A stretch of DNA of 64,000 bases from Oscillospiraceae bacterium (GTDB lineage Bacteria > Bacillota > Clostridia > Oscillospirales > Acutalibacteraceae). The notes under the pieces are model-generated. The model saw only the letters and a list, made by a program, of their open reading frames with translations, was not told where the DNA came from and did no database searches. The stretch lies in assembly GCA_031271865.1 (NCBI GenBank), contig JAISUW010000050.1, forward strand, positions 48,354 through 112,353. The letters run 5' to 3'. Shown here piece after piece: positions 59,315 through 64,000 of the stretch (position 1 is its first letter; each line of letters opens with the position of its first letter). Made by a program: the position numbers and the translations under genes.

Positions 59315-60124
59315 TTAGTCTACTTGGGTGGCGAGGATTTTAACTTTGAGTCCTATTGTTCCATCTTTGGCATTTACACCAACATATGTATCGCACTTGT
59401 CATTATTATCGCTAGAGTAAAAGTTCCAAGACCAACCAATCGGAAAATAATACGTTGTCGGAACACCACTACCGGAGTAGGGAGGTAACGTTTGAGCCGT
59501 ACCAAAATTGGTCATAGTTGCAGTTGGTGTTAATGCATTTGTTGGAAAAGCAGATGGAACACCAGTTCCAAAAGTCCCATAGAAGAATCCCATCGGTACT
59601 GCTGTGCTATTCGTTGCTTCACTGGTATCTGCTTGCAAACCAAGACTGCCGGTGAGTTGGCATTGCGGTTGAATGCTTACGGAAACTTCCGACCAATTCT
59701 GCACAGCTATTGCAAACTTGCTGTTGGAATTTGTTCCCGGCGCAATTCGGTCATTTAGGTTTGAAGTTTGATGGACATTAGCATCTACGGAATCCTCACC
59801 TTCAATTGTTCCCGAAGCTGTTGCTGATGCACTCTTTTCGGTTATGATACTATTCGCAAAGAGATTAATTTCTATAGTAGTACCATCATCGGAAGCAGAA
59901 TAAGTACCACCGCTTGTAGAAAAATCTGTCAATGCGTCAGTTGTAACTGCAGCCGTTGCATTTTTAGCTGTGACGTGAAACTTCGCCACTCTAACCTCAG
60001 AACTCCCACTAGCCGCCGCCACATACTTCGCATACGTCCCGCTGCCCATGAACGTCCCCATGGTTGCGGAAGCCAAGACAAAGAGCGCGAGGGCGATGCG
60101 GAGGAATACATTCGCTTTTTTCAT
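59315..60124 (-). CDS. TasA/camelysin-like SipW-type secreted protein A
   Basis: This 269-residue putative fibre or matrix subunit has a signal peptide of about 32 residues with the boundary GSGTYAKYVAAASGSSEVRV. The mature part is a single Ser/Thr/Asn-rich beta-sandwich-like domain with LNDRIAPGTNSNSKFAIAVQ (the RIAPG element seen in all four paralogues) and ends KILATQVD. An upstream purine run GAAGGG is a weak ribosome site. It is the fourth TasA-like gene of the operon and the one most different in composition. Confidence 0.82.
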   Translation of the reverse strand: MKKANVFLRIALALFVLASATMGTFMGSGTYAKYVAAASGSSEVRVAKFHVTAKNATAAVTTDALTDFSTSGGTYSASDDGTTIEINLFANSIITEKSASATASGTIEGEDSVDANVHQTSNLNDRIAPGTNSNSKFAIAVQNWSEVSVSIQPQCQLTGSLGLQADTSEATNSTAVPMGFFYGTFGTGVPSAFPTNALTPTATMTNFGTAQTLPPYSGSGVPTTYYFPIGWSWNFYSSDNNDKCDTYVGVNAKDGTIGLKVKILATQVD

Positions 60125-60225
60125 GGAGGAAAACTTCCCTTCAATATAGATTGAGAATCACCTTGTGGAGTGCCGCAGGGGCAGGAAACGCACGACCCGC
60201 CCCTGCGGAGAGATGAATGCGAATC

Positions 60226-60987
60226 TTAGTCGACTTGGACAGCGGAGAGGGTGATTGGGAGGGTCAGCGTTGGGAGTTGGGTGGCTTTGCCGAGGGCATT
60301 GTCGGCATCGTCAACAGCCAACTTCGCACTGTCTGCGGCATCGGTAAAAATGGAACCGGCTGTGCCGTCTGTGATGTGGGGGGTGTCTTTCTCATAGACC
60401 CAGCGCCATTTGACGGTAATGCCTACACTTCCGTCACCTGCCGCAGGAGCTGTTGTAGCAGATGTAGGTCCGGACAACGGCGCAAGCGTGCCGGTGGCAG
60501 AAATAGCTGTCTGACCGACAGTTGAAATCGAAAGCCACGTAGTGCCGCCATCGGTAGATACTTCAATAGGAATATTGGTAGTCGTTCCAGTACCGCCGAT
60601 GGAAAGATTGTAGGCAACACCGACCTCGGAGAGGTTTTTCACAGTTACTTGGAATGTACCGCCGGTGCCGGGGGCGATGATTTTGTCTGTATTGCTTGCA
60701 TAAACATTCCCGGTGTCGGAATACTCTTCCGCATCTGCAACATCAGCCTCGTAGAGTGTATCATACAGGTTAATCTTGCCGCCGGTGAACGCGGTACTAT
60801 TGAGCTCCACCCACTCCGTGCCGTTCCACACCTGCACCCGGAACGCGGCGACACGTGCGCGGGTGGCTATGTTCCCCGCCGAGGTGTAGTACTTCGCTAT
60901 CGTCCCGGTCACCAGGCCGGAGGTGAACAGCGCGAATACCAAGAGTATCGCCGCTATACGCAGGGGGGTGTTGGGGTTGTGCTTCAT
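60226..60987 (-). CDS. TasA/camelysin-like SipW-type secreted protein B
   Basis: The protein has 253 residues from ATG 60987; a GTG at 60996 is less well placed relative to GAGGG. The signal RIAAILLVFALFTSGLVTGT ends IAKYYTSAGNIATRARVAAF. The mature domain contains DKIIAPGTGGTFQVTVKNLS and EVGVAYNLSIGG and ends ITLSAVQVD. It is very similar in plan to paralogue C (same VFALFTSG/TTGL signal core), indicating recent duplication. Confidence 0.84.
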   Translation of the reverse strand: MKHNPNTPLRIAAILLVFALFTSGLVTGTIAKYYTSAGNIATRARVAAFRVQVWNGTEWVELNSTAFTGGKINLYDTLYEADVADAEEYSDTGNVYASNTDKIIAPGTGGTFQVTVKNLSEVGVAYNLSIGGTGTTTNIPIEVSTDGGTTWLSISTVGQTAISATGTLAPLSGPTSATTAPAAGDGSVGITVKWRWVYEKDTPHITDGTAGSIFTDAADSAKLAVDDADNALGKATQLPTLTLPITLSAVQVD

Positions 60988-61047
60988 GCTTGTCACGCCC
61001 TCTTATATTGTTTGAGAGTTACCAACCGGGAACGGTAACGGATTTGC

Positions 61048-61860
61048 TTAGTCGATTTGGATGGCTGTGATGGTGAGGGGGACGGAAAGTGTGGCGGTGG
61101 TACCGCCGCTGCCAATACCGAGGGTTGTGTCGCCGATGTCACGGTCCCGGTCATCGCCGGAAGAATAGATGGGAGTTGTACCACCGTCGGTTGCAGTGCT
61201 GACGGTTACATTGTCATATTTCCAACGCCACTCAAATACCGCCTCTGTCGCACCGCTTGGCTTGAGAACCGTTGTGGCGTTAACTCCATCTGCATTATTC
61301 GGTGTATAAATACCCGAAGCCGTTTGTGCTGTTGTCGGTTGTATAGAGGAGAATGCGGCGCCGCCGACAGACCACTCAATCGGTATGTTTCCTTCATTTT
61401 TGTAATCGTCACCGCCGACAGAAACATCAATCTTCACGGCAACCTCAGACATATTGCGCGCTACGATACGGAACTTTCCGCCGGTGCCGGGGGCAATAAT
61501 TTTGTCCGAGCCGTTGGCAGGATAGATGTCACCGGTAGATGTATACCGTTCGGCACGAGGGTTAGCTAAAACTTGATCTTTTGCTTCGGTCATTGTATCC
61601 CATAAACTGACTGTAACCGTCGGCTCGGACCCGAGAACGGCAATCTCATCCCAGTCAGTATCGGTAGTAGTTGTTCCACTGTCTCCGCTCTTGGTGCCTT
61701 TCCAGACCTGAACGGAAAACTTCGCCACCCGCGCCGTGGCCGTCCCGGTCGCGACAGCATAATACTTCGCGAAAGTCCCGGAGGTGAGGCCGGTCGTGAA
61801 AAGCGCAAACACAAGGAGGATACACGCCAACCGCGCCGGGGTGTTGGTCTTGTACTTCAT
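61048..61860 (-). CDS. TasA/camelysin-like SipW-type secreted protein C
   Basis: The protein has 270 residues from ATG 61860, with GGAGG 8 nt upstream; the longer reading from 61947 is rejected. The signal LACILLVFALFTTGLTSGTF ends AKYYAVATGTATARVAKFSV. DKIIAPGTGGKFRIVARNMS and EVAVKIDVSVGGDD match paralogue B closely, and the end is LTITAIQID. The domain is beta-rich with no Cys and is probably a filament-forming subunit processed by the SipW peptidase encoded two genes upstream. Confidence 0.84.
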   Translation of the reverse strand: MKYKTNTPARLACILLVFALFTTGLTSGTFAKYYAVATGTATARVAKFSVQVWKGTKSGDSGTTTTDTDWDEIAVLGSEPTVTVSLWDTMTEAKDQVLANPRAERYTSTGDIYPANGSDKIIAPGTGGKFRIVARNMSEVAVKIDVSVGGDDYKNEGNIPIEWSVGGAAFSSIQPTTAQTASGIYTPNNADGVNATTVLKPSGATEAVFEWRWKYDNVTVSTATDGGTTPIYSSGDDRDRDIGDTTLGIGSGGTTATLSVPLTITAIQID

Positions 61861-62017
61861 ACGGATAACCTCCATATTGCAGAATAAGGGGGTGCGTTTG
61901 GACGTCTTTCTATAGGGATTCTTTTTATTCTTTCGGTGGGGGCGCAAGGGCGGGGCTGCCGCCCTTGCGCCGGGGTGATTCGTGGTTCATGGGGTGGGTT
62001 GGGTAGTGCGGGGGGGA

Positions 62018-62833
62018 TTAGTCGACTTGGATGACCTGAATCTTCAGCAGATTGGCGGGGATGGAGAAGCTGATGCTATCAAGGTCATTGCTTTCACCAT
62101 AAGCCCATGCCGCGGCAGCGGTGCCGGCGGCCGTGTCGGTGGTGTCCGCGGCAACGGCATCCTCAAAATAGTCCGATCCCGCTTGGTTTTTTGAGGCTGT
62201 AATAATTTCAGAATCGTATTCGGTATCTTTGCTGTGATAGTTCCAACGGATGGCGATGCCTTTGATTTCGTAGAAACCTGTCAGCGGAGCCAATACGGCA
62301 CCCGTAGAAAGGTCAGCATTGACCGCATTTAAGAAATCACTGAAAGTGGAATACCAAGTGGTACCATAGCGGAACTCAAGACCTTCTATGTTATCAAGGA
62401 CTGTTGCGCTGGAATCGGCCGTGATTTGAAGGACTACCGGGACTTCGGATTTGTTCTCAATTTTGATGTCTTTGAGTGTGTTGCCGCTGCCGGGGAAGAC
62501 AATCCAAGGTTTGTCTTCCAGTTCGGCGAGGGAGGAAGGCTTTTTAGTTGAAATGATTGCGTAGTCATCCTCTGGTGTAGTTGTGTCGGCTTCTTTGATG
62601 TCGCCGAAGGGGAGATAGAAGCCGTCTTTTAAATCGTCGGCATCGGCTACAAGGTCGTAGACATCATCGCCGATGGTGGCAATCACACGGAAAGCACCCA
62701 CACGGACTTTGTAGCTGGCGGACGTTGCGGACGTGGCGTACTTCGCCAAGGTTCCCGTGAAAGCCACGGTGCTGATGAGGACGAGGACAAGCAGTACTGA
62801 TGCGATGCGTAGGGCTTTGTTGTGCTTTTGCAT
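62018..62833 (-). CDS. TasA/camelysin-like SipW-type secreted protein D
   Basis: This 271-residue protein follows sipW. AGGAGG lies 8 nt before the ATG. The signal LRIASVLLVLVLISTVAFTG ends TLAKYATSATSASYKVRVGA. The mature part has PWIVFPGSGNTLKDIKIENK in place of the IIAPGTGG element, more acidic loops, and ends LKIQVIQVD. As the first subunit gene after the peptidase it could be the major fibre protein, but that is a guess from order alone. Confidence 0.83.
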   Translation of the reverse strand: MQKHNKALRIASVLLVLVLISTVAFTGTLAKYATSATSASYKVRVGAFRVIATIGDDVYDLVADADDLKDGFYLPFGDIKEADTTTPEDDYAIISTKKPSSLAELEDKPWIVFPGSGNTLKDIKIENKSEVPVVLQITADSSATVLDNIEGLEFRYGTTWYSTFSDFLNAVNADLSTGAVLAPLTGFYEIKGIAIRWNYHSKDTEYDSEIITASKNQAGSDYFEDAVAADTTDTAAGTAAAAWAYGESNDLDSISFSIPANLLKIQVIQVD

Positions 62834-63045
62834 ACGATTTTCCTCCTAATATGGATTCGTTTTTATCTCCACCACAAACCCTTCTGCGGTTTGTGCTATG
62901 GATGAGGTTGGTTTCACACTTTGCCGTAGTAAAGTGCATGGGGTGCCACACAGCTCCCGAACCGCGGAAAAAACGCTTGCGGCGGGGTTGCCTTTGGGAA
63001 TACCTCTATGTATTTTTACGTCCGGTGGGCGGAGGCTATGCCTCC

Positions 63046-63741
63046 CTATTGGACATCGGGCGCGTCAGGAGCCTCCGGCGGCGGGGTACTCGCGGCGGCG
63101 GCACGCAGGGCGGCAAGCTCAGCCTCCTGCTCGGCTTTTTCTTTCTTCTTATAGAAATGGCGGCGCAAGCCATCGTAGAGCAGGAACAAAGCCAGCGGGA
63201 TGCCCACGAAGATAACCATGCCAATCGGTTCCTTCATAAACATCGCCAGCTGTCCGCCGTCCGTGATGCCGCCGATGTATTTGCCGACCACTTGGCTGTA
63301 TTTCACCGGGTCCTCGTCCGGGGTATTGTTGGCGTCCCCCTGCATGGTGTAGGCGGCCTCGCCGGCCTCCACCGTAATCGCTGTAATGCGGTGGGTGACA
63401 ATCGGACCCTCGGCCTTGGCGAGATATGCGACCACATCCCCGACGGCGAGTTTCTCCTCAGGGACTTCTTTGGTAATAATCAAGTCGTCCAGACCGATAG
63501 CGGGTTCCATAGAGCCGGACTGCACAATCAGCGGGGCATAGCCCATAAAGGTCGGCACCTTGTCGGGATAGACATAGCTCTTGATGACTAAGGTCATATT
63601 CACAATCACGATAGGCAACAGCACGACGCACAGGACAATCCCCACCGCTGTCGCGATGTAATGGAGAACTTTCCCGACTTTCTCCTTACCGGAGGCGGGT
63701 GTCTTTTCCTGTTCGGCTTTGTTGTCTTCAATCAGAATCAT
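63046..63741 (-). CDS. sipW: ER-type signal peptidase I, SipW
   Basis: This peptidase processes TasA-like precursors with AKY-type boundaries. In the 231-residue protein, the N-terminal TM (about 28-52) precedes the catalytic IVQSGSMEPAIGLDDLI with Ser77. GDVVAYLAKAEGPIVTHRIT has His117 in place of the bacterial Lys, the mark of the ER/SipW type. GDANNTPDEDPV is the following box. A second TM (about 172-195) and a charged Ala/Glu-rich tail follow. GGAG precedes the ATG. It is the first gene of the operon with four TasA-like substrates, and by inference also serves the TasA-like gene at 16 kb and the glycine-rich protein at 37 kb. Confidence 0.93.
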   Translation of the reverse strand: MILIEDNKAEQEKTPASGKEKVGKVLHYIATAVGIVLCVVLLPIVIVNMTLVIKSYVYPDKVPTFMGYAPLIVQSGSMEPAIGLDDLIITKEVPEEKLAVGDVVAYLAKAEGPIVTHRITAITVEAGEAAYTMQGDANNTPDEDPVKYSQVVGKYIGGITDGGQLAMFMKEPIGMVIFVGIPLALFLLYDGLRRHFYKKKEKAEQEAELAALRAAAASTPPPEAPDAPDVQ

Positions 63742-63834
63742 GCTTCATTGCTCCATATCATCAATTTTTCCGTGCCTGCTGCCTCGCCCTTTGTTTGTTA
63801 GTTTAACCAGAATTCTTTGTCTGCACCTACTTAA

Positions 63835-63863
63835 ATTTTACACCTTTGCCATCCCATTGTCAA
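63835..63863 (-). promoter_or_regulatory. Promoter of the SipW operon
   Basis: On the minus strand, consensus TTGACA (63858-63863), a 17-bp spacer and TAAAAT (63835-63840) preceded by GTG, like the TasA/tail-collar promoter at 16942-16970. Confidence 0.85.
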
Positions 63864-64000
63864 GCTTTTTTTTCAAAAAATATGCTACAATATTACCACC
63901 GGTACTCCCCCGCCAACCGGGCGGGTGATTATCGGGCGCGTTGCTGAGCCACAATAAGGGGGCAATTGGTCTGGCGTAAACAATAAAGGACTTCGCGTCC
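63864..64000. other. Right edge, no gene supported
   Basis: A T-rich stretch is followed by a hairpin (CCCGCC/GGCGGG, about 63907-63926). No open frame with a ribosome site was found before the window ends. Confidence 0.4.

Overview
The window reads as chromosome from a low-to-mid GC Gram-positive anaerobe of the Bacillota, most likely a gut Oscillospirales/Ruminococcaceae-type organism. Four things point there: strong AGGAGG-type ribosome sites; near-consensus SigA promoters with 17-bp spacers upstream of most transcription units; marker genes such as IreB, a YqhQ(DUF1385)-PrmC pair, SipW and TasA/camelysin-like proteins; and oxygen-sensitive metabolism (indolepyruvate ferredoxin oxidoreductase, a 2-hydroxyacyl-CoA dehydratase-type activase, a PduS-like Fe-S flavoprotein). 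The assignment is inferred from gene content, not from a database search.

Layout. 1-7205 (minus): a GH2 beta-galactosidase cut by the window edge, PcrA helicase, phosphofructokinase and a lipoprotein form of MltG. 7388-12204: a small bacterial microcompartment (BMC) locus with EutL, a PduL-like acyltransferase, an EutN/PduN vertex protein, a PduS-like reductase and a PduT-like Fe-S shell protein, interrupted by an opposite-strand lipoprotein. 12205-16970: a structured leader with a small unknown gene, then a minus-strand operon of one TasA-like protein and three paralogous secreted phage tail-collar proteins. This operon has a consensus promoter and a tetranucleotide tract that looks like a phase-variation switch. 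17141-24361 (minus): dnaA, a conserved small protein, IreB, pheST and an isocitrate/isopropylmalate dehydrogenase-family gene, bounded by an IS1-like remnant and GC-rich palindromes. 24751-29872: a Thr-repeat GH16 glucanase, an alkaline phosphatase, prmC and yqhQ. 30023-33760: paaK-iorB-iorA for arylacetate formation. 33858-38447: a secreted lipase-like protein, a truncated AlbA/HTH protein, tRNA-Thr and an ALK-like glycine-rich secreted protein.

38673-44299: a heterodimeric ABC exporter whose first subunit carries a very large repeat-built insert between TM1 and TM2. 44336-52119: a DUF554 membrane protein, two divergent GH16 enzymes, a GH31 glycosidase, a short nucleotide-sugar dehydrogenase, and a fusion of a DUF616 glycosyltransferase-like domain with a TupA-type ATP-grasp domain. 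52338-57334: a split giant CoA-enzyme activase and plsY. 57625-63863: a SipW operon encoding the ER-type signal peptidase, four TasA-like proteins and an InlB-repeat protein with a PKTGD-type anchor.

The common theme is the cell surface. SipW probably processes at least five TasA-like fibre subunits, including the one 40 kb away in the tail-collar operon. The tail-collar and glycine-rich proteins look like adhesive tips recruited from phage-type fibres. The GH2, GH16 and GH31 enzymes suggest growth on beta- and alpha-glucans. The strongest candidates for an undescribed system are the phase-variable TasA/tail-collar operon and the repeat-insert ABC exporter.
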